From Apostichopus japonicus (Eukaryota > Echinodermata > Holothuroidea > Aspidochirotida > Stichopodidae), in assembly GCF_037975245.1 (NCBI RefSeq), contig NC_092579.1, positions 28,896,666 through 28,960,665 of the forward strand: a stretch of 64,000 bases of DNA. The letters run 5' to 3'. The notes under the pieces are model-generated. The model saw nothing but the letters and a program-made list of their open reading frames with translations, was not told the DNA's origin and made no database searches. Both the position numbers and the translations under genes were made by a program. Positions 39,226-53,100 of the stretch are shown in pieces (the first letter of the stretch is position 1; every line of letters begins with the position of its first letter).

Positions 39226-42200
39226 ATGCAAGAAGGATTTCTTTGGGCCATCGACTGCTTGGGTAAGGCACACACCATCTCCACCAGTGAACAGTTCTGG
39301 CAGTTACGAAGCCATGACTTCCAGAGACGTCCGTTGGAGTTCAAACGTATCACAGCCGGGAAGCATTCTGCGTGGGGTTTGAGCAGCGACTTGTTCCTGT
39401 ACGTCTACGTGTACGCTTCTGATGTGCCAATCAGATATCTGGAATTCACCTATGAAAATCAGGTATGTATGTAAATATATATACAGGGATGTGCCCAGGA
39501 TTTCCTGAGTGCCGGATATACTGATTACCGTCCTGGGGGAGGGGTCTAAGTGGAGGAGGTATCCCCCTCCCCTTTTTCGATTTTTGAAGGTGCTCAGATG
39601 CCAAATGCTGGCATTTGTGTAGCTTTTTAAGCACATTACACTAGTTTTGCTAACAATTTACATTTTAAAATTTTTTTGGTGAAATATATTGTTAGGAATG
39701 TCAGGATTTTAGATGAAAATATTGCTGGGTGGGATTCACGATTTTTAAGACAGTGCTGGGCGGTAATTTTTAGTGCTGGGCGTGGCCGCCCAGTGCCGCC
39801 CAGCGTGGGCACATCCCTGTATATATATACATGAATCTTTGTTGTCTGTCAAGCTTCCATCGGTGCCTTCCCACATCCCCCTTCCCCGCCCTTTCCCTGA
39901 CCTCTGGCAATATATGGACACACAATTCAAAGACAGTTTAACTTACTGTAGTTACCATCTCAACAGGTACTTAAAAAGTCTGTTAAACATTTCAGTATAT
40001 GACAGCTCTTATGCCTAAGCTGTTTTGCATAAAAAAAAACTACTTTTTCCCTTTCAGAGATGGAGACCCATCCATGGATTTTCAGAGAAAGCACTGTTCT
40101 TCACAGATCCTCCCCCTTTCAGTGACGAAAAGGGAGCCCGTAAACTACCTCGACCTAGAGAGATCAAGTTGCCCAATGAACATTGGCAATGGGAGAGTGA
40201 GTGGAGGTTTGAGTCCAACTTCAAAGGAGAAACTGCTGGAGGGGTAAGAATTATACATGTCTTGGTAACTGGTTTTGAAAATATTTCAAATATATCTTTA
40301 GTGTGCTTTGATGTGATGACTTCTAAGATGACGAAGGTTTATTAGTAAATGCTGCCATTAATTCTTTACTTCCTAAGTAAACACCGATTTTGTAAGATGT
40401 CTTAAAAGGTGTCCCATAGTTAAATCAATTGATGACAATCTTGTTTTGCTTGGTAGGTTTGGTTTATATTAAACATATTGGCATCATATATATAAAATTC
40501 TGCAAATGAACAATCGACAGAGGTTGTAATTTTATGTCCTTCTTCGTCAGGGTTGGCAATATGCAGTAAAGTTTAATCATCATGACAGATATCATCCTGA
40601 GAAACACTGGAACTCTTGTATCAGGAGGAGGAAATGGATCAGATACCGAAGGTATACGGCAACAGAGGTCTGGGCAAAGGTATGCGACGACAACGTAATG
40701 TTCGTATTGATCGGTGAAATTTTGTCTTGTAGACTTACAGACATAAAAAAAAAAAATAGTCTTTTTATATGTTTCATGAAACAGCCTAACATGTTGTTCT
40801 GGTCACGATTGTGTGGGAGGAAAATGCTAAGCATTTGTACTATACCCATGTAACTGAGAAAAATTGTAGTGGAGTATCAGGTGCTTTAAGAGATTTCCTT
40901 TAGAATTGATAAGACTGAAAAAGATAAAGAAGCATTGGTTCAAATTTGTTTTCTTCTTTAATTGACCTTTCTGAATGTTCATACCTAATTAAAGTCGTGA
41001 CCAAAGTGGAGCAAAATGGTTTTGAAATTCTTCAAGTTTTCCTATTTTTCATTTCACAATGTGGTTAATACTATGTAGGAATATTGTCTACATTAGACAA
41101 TGGATTGAACTAAATCTCAGAACTCAAAAATGAGAATCTTGAACTACAGTTATCTTGATAATCTTCATTCAGCGAATCGGACTATGAAATATGATTGTCA
41201 GAACCTATCATGAAAACCACTCTAATTGCAAATCAAAGAATGCTTTGGAAGAGTCGAGGTACATTTGTTAGGTTGAGTCCAGATTGTTAAACAAAATTAT
41301 GTTTTAAGTAAATTACATGCTACGCACTCAGTTGAACTTTTTTTCTTCCATATGGACTCAATATGAGGGCTTCATTCTTTATTAGAATTCTTTTATCCGT
41401 TCTTTTATTCATCTTTTAAACTCTTTATCTGTCAACAGGCGTCTGGCCTCAAGAGTACTTGTACCACCCACATATCTTCCCTGATTGGCCTTTCATTGTC
41501 TTTAATTGTCTTTAATTATCTGTGCTGCTTCTCAGGTTTCAGACTTTCACCTACTGTAACTCACATTTAACGTGTGCGCCCTCATCCATTGACATGTCTT
41601 AGTCTATCTCTACCACTCTTTGGGTGTCACAGGCTGCACCCAATTCACTGGGATGAGTCGCTTCGTCTATTAACTATTTTCATCCTCTATCTATGCCTCT
41701 CCTCAGGTGCCAGGGGTGTACCCAAATCACTTGGATCCACCCCTGATAGACGTCGCTGCTGGGGGTTACGCTCTCCCGGCTCAGCCAGCTGGTTACATGT
41801 CCATGTGGGTGGTCACCTCAAATGGGAAGGTAGGTCATTACTCTAGATTGGAATGCTTAAGTAAGAAGTGGGGAGTTGAGGGGTGGGGGAATGAGATGGA
41901 GCAGTAAACTTGACACAGGGAAACACTGGAGATAAAGAAGTCTGTCCCAAGCCAGGGGCAGGTCAAGAAAGACGGTGTGGAGGGAAGGAGAGGGGGGTGG
42001 AAGAATTATATAGAAACAGCAACTTACGTTGTGTATGTGGTAGTCATCTGGTTATTTTATAGGGACACTTTGATACTAAAATCTTTTACATTTGCACCCA
42101 GGAATAGTGATGTTCTATAATGACACGATGGTAACTTCTGATTGCCTCAACACAGAACTTCTTAACATGTGAATCCAACTATTAATTATTATATTTGCAA

Positions 42201-44078
42201 TTTTGCATTGACATTTGACATGCCAAGAGATGACATCACTCATTGGTTCCTTGCTGAAAGCAGAGGAACCTTTGTAGTCAGGTCGGTGTGTGTGTGTGTG
42301 TGTGTATGTTTGTGGCACATGACAGGTAGTTTGTATGCACGATAACTTAAGCGAATGTTTCATCAATGCCATACTTGTTGGGTGGGTGGTCCATAATGAG
42401 TTGACAAACTCCCTGGTACATGAATGTTAATGTGGTCACAGGGGTCAAACTTCAAAATCTTCAAATTGCAATATACTTGGCAACCACAAGTTTGAGTTTC
42501 TTCAAACTTGGTATGGTGATATTGATAGACCACATAAACATGCTGATGTGTCTTGCAATTGATAGCATGCATATTAATGAGGAGGCAGGCTGAGTGTTAT
42601 GTTTGTAACAGAAGTGTCCATATCCTAATGTTTTCATTCTGGTCTTTGAGTTATTTTGTCATCCTGACAGGCTTTATTCTTTCAACTTACATGAAGAAAT
42701 TGAATCTTGTTTTTTCTTTCAAGATTTTTTGCCGGGTAGGAATAAATCACAAACATCCAGAAGGGTTGGGATGGCGGGAGGTATCCCTACCTCCTAAGGT
42801 GGCTATCCTACAGGTGTCCGTAAGTCCCACAGGTATCGTCTGGGCAGTCACTCATGAAGGAACAGGACTAGTCAGGACACAGGTATCCAGGGAGTATCCC
42901 TTAGGTAAGCCTTTTTTTTGTGGTTTTGTGCAAAAAGAAGAAAAAGAAAGGAAATAGATAAAAAGAAACTTTTAATATAAAGTGTTATGTCACAGGTTTT
43001 TTTTTCTTCTTTTGATATTAAGAATTAGGAATTGTGGAATTAACAGTTGAAGTGTAAACTGTTGGTTAATCAATACTTTAAAGCAGGGGTAGGCAACCTT
43101 TTTGAACAAATGGGCCAGATATAAGGAGTGAAAAATTGACTGGGCCGCACCTAACTAACAACCTGCTGTTGATTTCAAACCTTTGATTCCGAGGACTTTC
43201 AAGCAATAGGTGTGTGTACTTAATCTGTATTCACAAAAACATAATGTCAATACAGAACAGTTGATAATTAATAGGGATAATAGGCCTACCTGACAGCATC
43301 ATTGGTGCCGATAATTCTAAGCAGCTAGCTCGTTTTTTTGTGATGATGTAAAATAGATTGATATTTTTTTCTTTTTCTTGAGACATCTCACGGACCGCAA
43401 AAAAGTCACTGGCGGGACGCATGTGGCCTGCGTGCTGTAGGTTGCCCACCCCAGCTTTAAAGGAATGGATTGGATTATGCAATATGCCATAAAAGCAGCA
43501 TATAAAGTCGTAAAATAAAATTTGTGATTTGAGCCGGAAATGATCGTTATTGAGTGAAGTCGTACAAAGTGTTACAGGAAAAGATCTTGATTTCCAAGCT
43601 TTGGGGGCATGGGGCTTCAAACTCTTTAGATATTACATCTGTACTTTATATCAGGCCCCTCTTAACACTGTTTGGAAAATAGCTCAATTTTTTGTCACAT
43701 GTTTCACAAAGTAAGTACTGGTATGTTCCCATAATAGCTGAAAGCCTAGGCCAAATAAGAAGTGATTTTTCCCATGAACATTGTAAGGCCACTTAGTCAG
43801 GGGTATTTACCCTCTGCATTCTTCTATGGAAAGATTGTAACCCTCCTGGTTCATATCCTTTGCTAAATGTAAGAATGCTCTGTTTTATTCAGTTGTTATT
43901 TTACATCATTAGTCCCTTGATTAAATTCCTGTCGTGGCTTTCTTTGTACTCTGAAGTGCTGTTTTTTTATTATTTTCTTAATTTACGTGTTGTATTATTA
44001 TTATTTATTTATTTATAAATTTATTTGTTTATGAATTTATTATTTATTATTTATGATTATTTTTTATCTACATTTGTA

Positions 44079-44111
<33 letters not shown>

Positions 44112-47100
44112 TTTTTATTTATATTTTATCATTTATTTATTATTTTCTTCATTTGCATGTTGGTTGTTACATTTGGCATAATTTCTCTATGTTCTTTCTC
44201 TTCCATTTGTAGGTCTGGGTTGGGAAGTGGTAGACCCACCCGAACGTCAATTACTGTCTCAAGTGTCCATGGGAATGAATGCAGTGTGGGGACGCACTAA
44301 AGATGGCACGGTGAGTTTAACATCGCAGTACCCATTGAAGAAAAATCATTGAATGACTCAAGATACCTTCGAAATTTTTTTTTAAATATTGTGAGATACA
44401 AACCATCTGTGACAATCACTTTTGGAATTATAAATTAAAAAGTTTTATCATTATTTGAATTGTTGCTAAGTTCTATTATGTGAAAAGTGTCTGGATTACA
44501 ATTTTTTGTAGAATCATTTATAATTCTCAAATTAATGTAAACTTGTTGAGAAAATATTAACCTATCGGGGGCTGCCTCAACTGATGGGCTATATCAACAA
44601 TACTTTATGGAATTAGTGTGTACCTGTGGTAAATAACTGGAAATTTGAAGATTTCAATTCAGAAAGCTGCTCTCAAGGAACTAAAAACAAACAAGCAAAA
44701 TGTGAGATTACAACCACTTTATTAATACCATAATTCCATTGTTTTATACTTCCAAATTTTACAATGTTTAAATCCATGAATAGCTTTATTTACTATAAAA
44801 AAAATGAGATCTTGGGATATTTCTCTGGCACATTTATCCATTTTCTCATTTATTGCAAATTTTTTAATGTTGACCACTTCTGCTGCTTGTGCATATATCA
44901 TTCCCAGGTCTGGATCAGAAAAGGCTTTGATTTAATGCTGTCCATTACGGATCGAAGCGCCCTCACTGGTTCTCATTGGATCCAGATGCCTGGGCGAATG
45001 TCGCATCTTACCATAGGTCCTAATGACCAGGTAAGTAAAACTTTTGAGAGATGGTAAAATAGGGCTCTTACCCTGGTTCATAAAAGACAACTTAAATCCA
45101 CCACAACTTTACTGCGGGCATTTCAAATAGGTACCTTCACCACCCTCAGTGTGTGAGAGTGGTAGCTGTGGGCTGAGGGGGTGGGGGTGGGGGGAGGCTG
45201 GGGAACTGTTGTCTTTTATCTTGGGAAGCAAAGTCAGGAATTGGTGTATGCATTGTCTGCTTTGTAAATAATTCAACTGATTACTTATCAATAGGAGAAG
45301 GCTTGATTCCTTGCTGGTGTTTATTCTCGATCAACGCATGGAAGTTTCAAGTAATTATTTGGTGCCTTTTTTTTATAAATGAATATTCTTGGAAAATGTC
45401 ATTGATCACTGGAATAAGAACTGTTAATGTTTAAATGGAAAGCAGTCTTAACTTTTTGTAAGTGTCAACATTGAAAATTCTACTTTAAAAAAAAAGAAAA
45501 ATGCCACAGTAGATTTAACTGAACTTGTCAATCACTGGAAGAACTACTACAGGCTATATTTTTTGGGGGGGGGGGGGCGGCTGAGACCCTATAAACCCAT
45601 CTTGATATATTCATCATTCTGCAGGTCTGGGCGATAAGCTTTGAGGACCACAGACTTTTCATGAGAGGCGCAGTGACGTACGAAGAGCTCAGCGGTCGTT
45701 CCTGGAAACTCATCAACGTGACCGAGAAACGAAGCACATTGGCAGGTAGCCAGGACACCCTCAACTTCACGGACACGCATAGCATATCGTCCAGCGACAT
45801 CTTTTCCCCGCAGAGCAGCTATTCATTAAACTTCCCATTCAGTCCCGGATACATGTCCCAGACCAGTAGCTACCCGTCGCTCCTGAGTCCCGTGAAACTG
45901 CCGGGAGACCGGGACATTTCAGCCGAGTCCACGTTTCGTTCGGGAGACAGACAGTTTCGGCATCTCGCCTGCCAGACAGAGGACATGGATCCCTCTGACA
46001 GCGTCAGTAGCGGCGACGCTCTTAGCATGGGGCGTCTGTGCGGGAGCTACACGGGTATTTCAACTTTTGACCTCGACGAGGTGGACAAGAACGATTCCTT
46101 ACCGCCGAGGAAACCTGCCAACATCCCCTTGTTGTTGAATCGGTCCGTCTCTCAAAGCTGTGATATCTTACTGTCGGATGATCGTACCGGTGGAGCGAGT
46201 CGGAGGCGGCATTCTCTCGCCGATGTTCCCAGGACGGAGCGGTGTGAGGAGTCGAGCGGGTCATCCGGCGAGAGCACCGAGGAGGAGGAGGTTCCAACAG
46301 AGGTAGCAGCAGCAGCGACAGCTGCCGGGCAGGTAGACCAACACATAAAATCTTACGCTACATTGCAGAGGCAAGTCAGCTGGACGTCCGACTACAGCGA
46401 CGAGATCGTCAACTTTGCGGACACTGACTCGAGCGACGATTCCGACTCTGAAGAGGGTCACAGCTGCGCTACTTTTCAAAGCAAAGAAACGCAGACTGAT
46501 CTTCTGAACACTTGTGGCGATAACGAGTCAAACCTCTTTTATAGCAGGGAAAATTCTATCGATTGGTGCCGGAGCTTCGAAGTCGACAAGCCTCTGAGCT
46601 TCGAAGTCGACGAGTCTTCCGAACTGCAAGATCACTCCTCGGATACGTCCGAGTCAACGGACATAAATTTACCGGATGATGCCATCTTTGATCATTTTGA
46701 AAGGGACACGTTGAAAAGGCAACCCTCAAACTCATTCTCGGGCGCAACTCGGCACAACGGTTCGTTCTGCGTGCCGCCTCGGGACACAAAGAGCTTTTCA
46801 GATTTGCTGGCGGCTCCCATTGGCTCGATAAACAACAGTGGTAAAAACACTTCGATGGTATCGTTTGCAAGTGAGCATTATGTCTTAGTGGAGAAGGACT
46901 GGGGAGATATGAGCTACAGAAGAGGAACATTTGATGACGATGACGACGATGATGATAATGCTAACATGTTGTGGGTGTGGGTCTGTGGGGGGAGCTGTTG
47001 GGTAAAGCCAACTTCACTGCCAAAGTGGTTCAAGCAGGGTGAGTAATATCTCCCAGGTTGGTTCTTTTTATGATGCACACATTGGACTAAGTTATGTTAG

Positions 47101-50100
47101 AGAGAACTAAAGAACAAATTATGCAATCATCTGATTTGTTATAAATATATGCAAGGTAAATCGTATTTAATCGTTGCATTAGTCGTTATTAGTCATCTTA
47201 ATTTCTGTAGTCATCCTCATGTTTTTCCTATTAGTTATAACTAATCACTTTTATAGTCATAGTTCACTCCTCAAAGCTTTCTGTAATCATACATAAGTCA
47301 TCCCTTTGTCAACCCCATAGTCATGCATTCTCATCTGTAGTCATTCTTAACCATCTGTAGTCTTCATTCATAATGATGGTCATCCTCATCAATCCCATAG
47401 TCTTCTATTCTCATCTGTAGTCACCCAGAAGTTCCAGAACCATCTGCAGTCTTCCTTCATAAAGATGGTAATCCTTCATCAATCCCATAGTCTTCTCATC
47501 TGTAGTCATCCTTAACCATCTGTATTCTTCCTTCATAATATCATAATAGATAGTCATCCTTCATCAATCCCATAGTTTTCTATTCTCATCTGTAGTCATC
47601 CAGGACCATCTGTAGTCTTCCTTCATAATAGATAGTCATCCTTCATCAATCCCATAGTCTTCTATTCTCATCTGTAGTCATCCAGGACCATCTGTATTCT
47701 TCCTTCATAATATCATAATATATAGTCATCCTTCATCAATCCCATAGTTTTCTATTCTCATCTGTAGTCATCCAGGACCATCTGCAGTCTTCCTTCATAA
47801 TAGATAGTCATCCTTCATCAATCCCATAGTCTTCTATTCTCATCTGTAGTCATTCTTTAACCATCTGTAGTCTTCCTTCATATTAGATAGTCATCCTTCA
47901 TCAATCCCATAGTTTTCTATTCTCATCTGTAGTCATCCACAACCATCTGCAGTCTTCCTTCATAATAGATAGTCATCCTTCATCAATCCCATAGTCTTCT
48001 ATTCTCATCTGTAGTCATTCTTTAACCATCCGTAGTCTTCCTTCATAATAGATAGTCATCCTTCATCAGTCCCATAGTCTTCTATTCTCATCTGTATTCA
48101 TCCAGGATCATCCGTAGTCTTCCTTTGTAATCCATAATTATCCATTAATAGTCATTCCATCATCAATAGTACTCATACACTGGCATATACTTAATCTTCC
48201 TTAGTTTTCTTGTCATCATACAGTCATCCTTCATCATAGATTGTCATATCATAGTCAATCTGTAGTCACCTGGAATCATGCTGTAGTCATTCCTTAGTCA
48301 CACCCATAATCATATTTATTCATTCCGTATTCATTAGTAGTCATCTACAGTCATCATTCTCCATGATTCTCCTTCCGACGTAGATAGTTATCTTATCATC
48401 ATAGATAATCTTCCATAATCATTCTGTAGTCATTCGTAGTCACACCCATAATCATGTTTCCATATTCATCAGGAGTAATCTACAGTCATCATTCTCCACG
48501 GTTCTCCTTCCGGCGTTAGATAGTTATCTATCATCATAGATAATCTTCCATAATCATTCTGTAGTCATTGGAAGTCACACCCATAATCATGTTTCCATAG
48601 TCATCAGGAGTAATCTACAGTCATCATTCTCCATGATTCTCCTTTCAACGTACATATTCATCACATCATATCTAGTCATCTGTAGTCAATCTGTAGTCAT
48701 TGGAAGTCACACACATAATCATCTTCATTCATTCCATAGTCATCAATAGTCATCTACAGTCATCATTCTTAATGGTTCTCCTTTCAACGTACATATTCAT
48801 GACATCATATGTATTCATCTGTAGTCATGCGCAGTCACACCCATAGTCATCTTCATTCAATTCATAGTCATCAGAAGTCATCTACAGTTATCATTCTCCA
48901 TGGTTCCCCTTTCGACATTAGATTGTTGTCTTATCATCATAGATAATCTTCCATAATCATTCTATACCGTAGTCATTCGTAGTCACAGCCATAGTCATCG
49001 TCATTCCATAGTCATCAGTAGTCATCTACAGTCACCATTCTCCATGGTTCTCCTTTCGACGTACATATTCATCACATCATATGTAGTCATCTGTAGTCAA
49101 TCTTTAGTCATTCGTAATGATATCCTCCTTTGTTTTATATTGAATCTTATTGCTTTTGTTTGATTTTGAGCAATTTCAAAAATTTCCTTTTTAACCATTA
49201 CAAAAAAATGTTTGGTTTTCACTTGTAGGTGTTATAAGTCAAGCTAGTTTCAAGCATAAGCTGCAAGAAGGTGCATGGAGGGGCCAACTTTTAAAGTCCC
49301 TGAAAGCAAGACGAAGTCTGGAAACAGATGCATTTAGTCACTACCTCTCCTCGGTCGACACGGTATGCTGCCCTCCCTACGCACTTCACCATCACTTTTC
49401 ATGACTCTTATTTCAGGGTAGCAAAGAATTGACAGTGTTCTGTTCCTTGAAAAATCAGTGAAAGTATTAAGAGGTTGTGAAAAATCCAAAGTGAAAGAGG
49501 GACATATTTTATGCATCCTGGTGGTGAAATTTGCCTATAATATGCTGTGTTTGTTATCAGAACACAAGATTTGACAAAGATTTTGTACCACACATGATCC
49601 TGAAGCAAATAGGTACAAGTATGACCTCATAGAAGCAAACTCAATATTTTCTTTTTCTCTCTTTTTTTTCTTTTTTCTTCTTCAAAATTTACATCCAATA
49701 ATCTACATCAGAGTATGTATGCAGTTGAATAAGGGTTATAGATATATTGTTTAACTTCACATCCCCGTAGGTGCATTTGGACTCATTATCTTAAAATCAA
49801 AGATCAAATATGAAAGTGAAAAGAAAAGCAAAATAAATTATTTGCTGTGTAGTTTGCACCTATGACATCATACCTGTTTCTTCATTTTTCTTAAAAACTA
49901 TGGCAAATTTCATTTATTAATATCTTACGAACGCCATGTCAGATTTGCTTGCCAACTACACCTGATGCTTAGAGTATGCAACTCTTTCGGTTTAGTCGAG
50001 CCTGTCACGCATCTAAGTTTGATATTTAGGACTTCCACTCTATTGAAGATTTTTTATCAAAATATTAAACCAAGAATGTTTTTATTTTCACCAACAAAAT

Positions 50101-53100
50101 GTGCATTGCTCAATGTCCTTTTTGGGGAAGTATTTTTTGAACTCTGATATGTCAATTTCAGCTGCCTTAAAGTTGACCTCATTTAGGTGAGGTAGCTGCT
50201 CTTCACAATGCCGCTATGTTGCAACATTTTACCATTTTGATATCATGGTTAAAAGTAATACCGACATGAGGTTTGTCAAATTAGGAAAGATAAAATTGTC
50301 AAATGCCATTGTTTTCAAGGAGTTGAATTATCCTCTCATCTAAGTCTCTCAGAAGCATTAGTTTTACATTTTGCTGTTAATTTCATGTTAATAGTAGCTT
50401 CTGCCACCAGTGTGTTTCCTATTGAAGTATCTTCAGTAGGCTGTAACTACTGTAGGTCATAGTGAGAAAGATGTGCACAATTGTAGCATATATGTTTTAA
50501 TATTTGACAGACACCTTGGATCAAGAAAGGTAAAATTCAGTGGCAATCCGAAGATCGGAAACGACACTGGCTGGATTGCGACGTGGAGCTTGTGAAAGGA
50601 GACGACCAGACTAAGAATAAATTCACAGTGGTGTGCGACATGTACGGTAAAAAAAAGGTGAGTAGTTGAACCAAAAGAAACGTAAATTCACTGTGGTATT
50701 TGACATGTACGGTAAAAAAAAATGTTAGAAGTTGAACCAACTGAAGCATAAATTCACTGGTGTGCGACATGTACGGTAAAAAAAAGGTGAGTAGTTGAAC
50801 CAAAAGAAACGTAAATTCACTGTGGTATTTGACATGTACGGTAAAAAAAAATGTTAGAAGTTGAACCAACTGAAGCATAAATTCACTGGTGTGCGACATG
50901 TACGGTAAAAAAAAGGTGAGTAGTTGAACCAGAAGAAGAATAAATTCACTGTGGTGTGCGACATGTACGGTAAAAAAAAGGTGAGTAGTTGAACCAGAAG
51001 AAGAATAAATTCACTGTGGTGTGCAACATGTACGGTAAAAAAAAGGTGAGTAGTTGAACCAGAAGAAGAATAAATTCACAGTGGTGTGGAACATGTACGG
51101 TAAATGAAAGGTTAGTAGTTGAACCAGAAGACGAATAAATTCACAGTGGTGTGCGACATGTACGGTAAAAAAAAGGTGAGTAGTTGAACCAGAAGAAGAA
51201 TAAATTCACAGTGGTGTGGAACATGTACGGTAAATGAAAGGTTAGTAGTTGAACCAGAAGACGAATAAATTCACAGTGGTGTGCGACATGTACGGTAAAA
51301 AAAAAGGTGAGTAGTTGAACCAGAAGAAGAATAAATTTACAGTGGTGTGCGACATGTACGGTAAATAAAAGGTGAGTAGTTGAACCAGAAGAAGCATAAA
51401 TTCACAGTGGTGTGCGACATGTACGGTAAAACAAAGGTGAGTAGTTAAACCAGAAGAAGCATAAATTCACAGTGGTATGCGACATGTACGGTAACAAAAA
51501 GGTGAGTAGTTGAACCAGAACAAAGGTGAATAGTTAAACCAGAAGAAGAATAAATTCACAGTGGTGTTCGACATGTACGGTTAAAAAAAGGTGAGTAGTT
51601 GAACCAGAAGAAGAATAAATTCACAGTGGTGTGCGACATGTACGGTAAAACAAAGGTAAGTAGTTGAACCAGAAGAAGAATAAATTCACAGTGGTGTGCG
51701 ACATGTACGGTAAAACAAAGGTGAGTAGTTGAACCAGAAGAAGAATAAATTCACAGTGGTGTGCGACATGTAAGGTAAAAAAAAAAGGTGAGTAGATGAT
51801 CCAGAAGAAGAATAAATTCACAGTGGTGTGCGACATGTACGGTAAAAAAAAGGTGAGTAGTTGAACCAGAAGAAGAATAAATTCACAGTGGTGTGCGACA
51901 TGTACGGTAAAAAATGTGAGTAGTTGAACCAGAAGAATAATAAACTTGCAGTGGTGTGCAATATGTACGGTAAAAAAAAAAGGTTAGTAGTTGAACCAGA
52001 AGAAGAATAAATTCACAGTGGTGTGCGACATGTACGGTAAAAGATGTGAGTAGTTGAACCAGAAGAATAATAAACTTGCAGTGGTGTGCAATATGTACGG
52101 TAAAAAAAAAGGTTGTGTAAAAGTAAGTTGGCCTGACGTTTCGATCCTAGCAGGATCTTCTTCAGAGGCTAAATGGTTAGTAGTTGAACCAGAAGAAGAA
52201 TAAATTCACAGTGGTGTGTGACATGTACGGTAAAACAAAGGTGAGTAGCATACAGGGTTGGTGTTTAGGTGGAAGACGGGGGGATAGGGTTAGTTGGGGG
52301 GGATGAAAGGTGGGACTTTCCCATTGTTATTTCAACCTCCATATACGACAAACTTCTCGGAATATTTTCCCCCCAAAACATCTATTGACTGCAAAATGAG
52401 ACAAACAAGTACATCGGAGGCAAGGCATGGTCTGGCCATAAAAAAAACAGAAGTATATAGGTCTGTGCCAAAAGAAACACAAACACAGAAATCTGTGAAA
52501 TGTAATAGTTCCTACATTTATACTGAGCATGAGCATGAAGAATTCTATTATTGAAACAAAAATTATGATTACTGAATCATGTTTACTGGCAACAGAATTT
52601 TTGTGTGCATACATGACACATACACAGGTGGAGTTTTGCCACCTCCCCTCCCTCCTCCTTCAAACTTGCCCACTCCATGCCATTGCTTATTCAAAACAAA
52701 AAATCTGAAGACTTTTCAAATCTATCATCTGTATGAACCAAAACAATTTAAAGAAGAATGGTAAGTTCTTGTGGTGAAAGTTATTTGCTATTATTGTAGT
52801 GCACTATCAATATTATAGTGTTTGAGCTCTGAAGTTAAAAAATCTTTGAAATATAAATATAGAAAGAAAGCTGTAATCTTGGTGTTCAGATCTCTTGTCA
52901 GGGGGATGGAAAGATAGAGAGCAGAACACTTCTACGGTATCCTCCTCAGTACGTGCTATCTCGATTTTATTTTCACTTCCTGCAGAAATTACAAATTCCA
53001 ATCTCAGAAGTCACCTGCGTCTTTGAAGTCAGCACTGGAGATAAGCCCACCTTCAGCATCCTCACTGCCAAGAGTATTCTGGATAAAAACCCGGTCAGAT

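Noticed and set aside
48000-48200. Possible CRISPR-like regular repeat spacing in TECPR1 intron 8
   Set aside because: Repeats are degenerate and contiguous without unique spacers, in a eukaryotic intron; it is satellite DNA.
50537-51836. Minus-strand frames of repeating peptides
   Set aside because: They are antisense to the exon-10 minisatellite and simply mirror its period.
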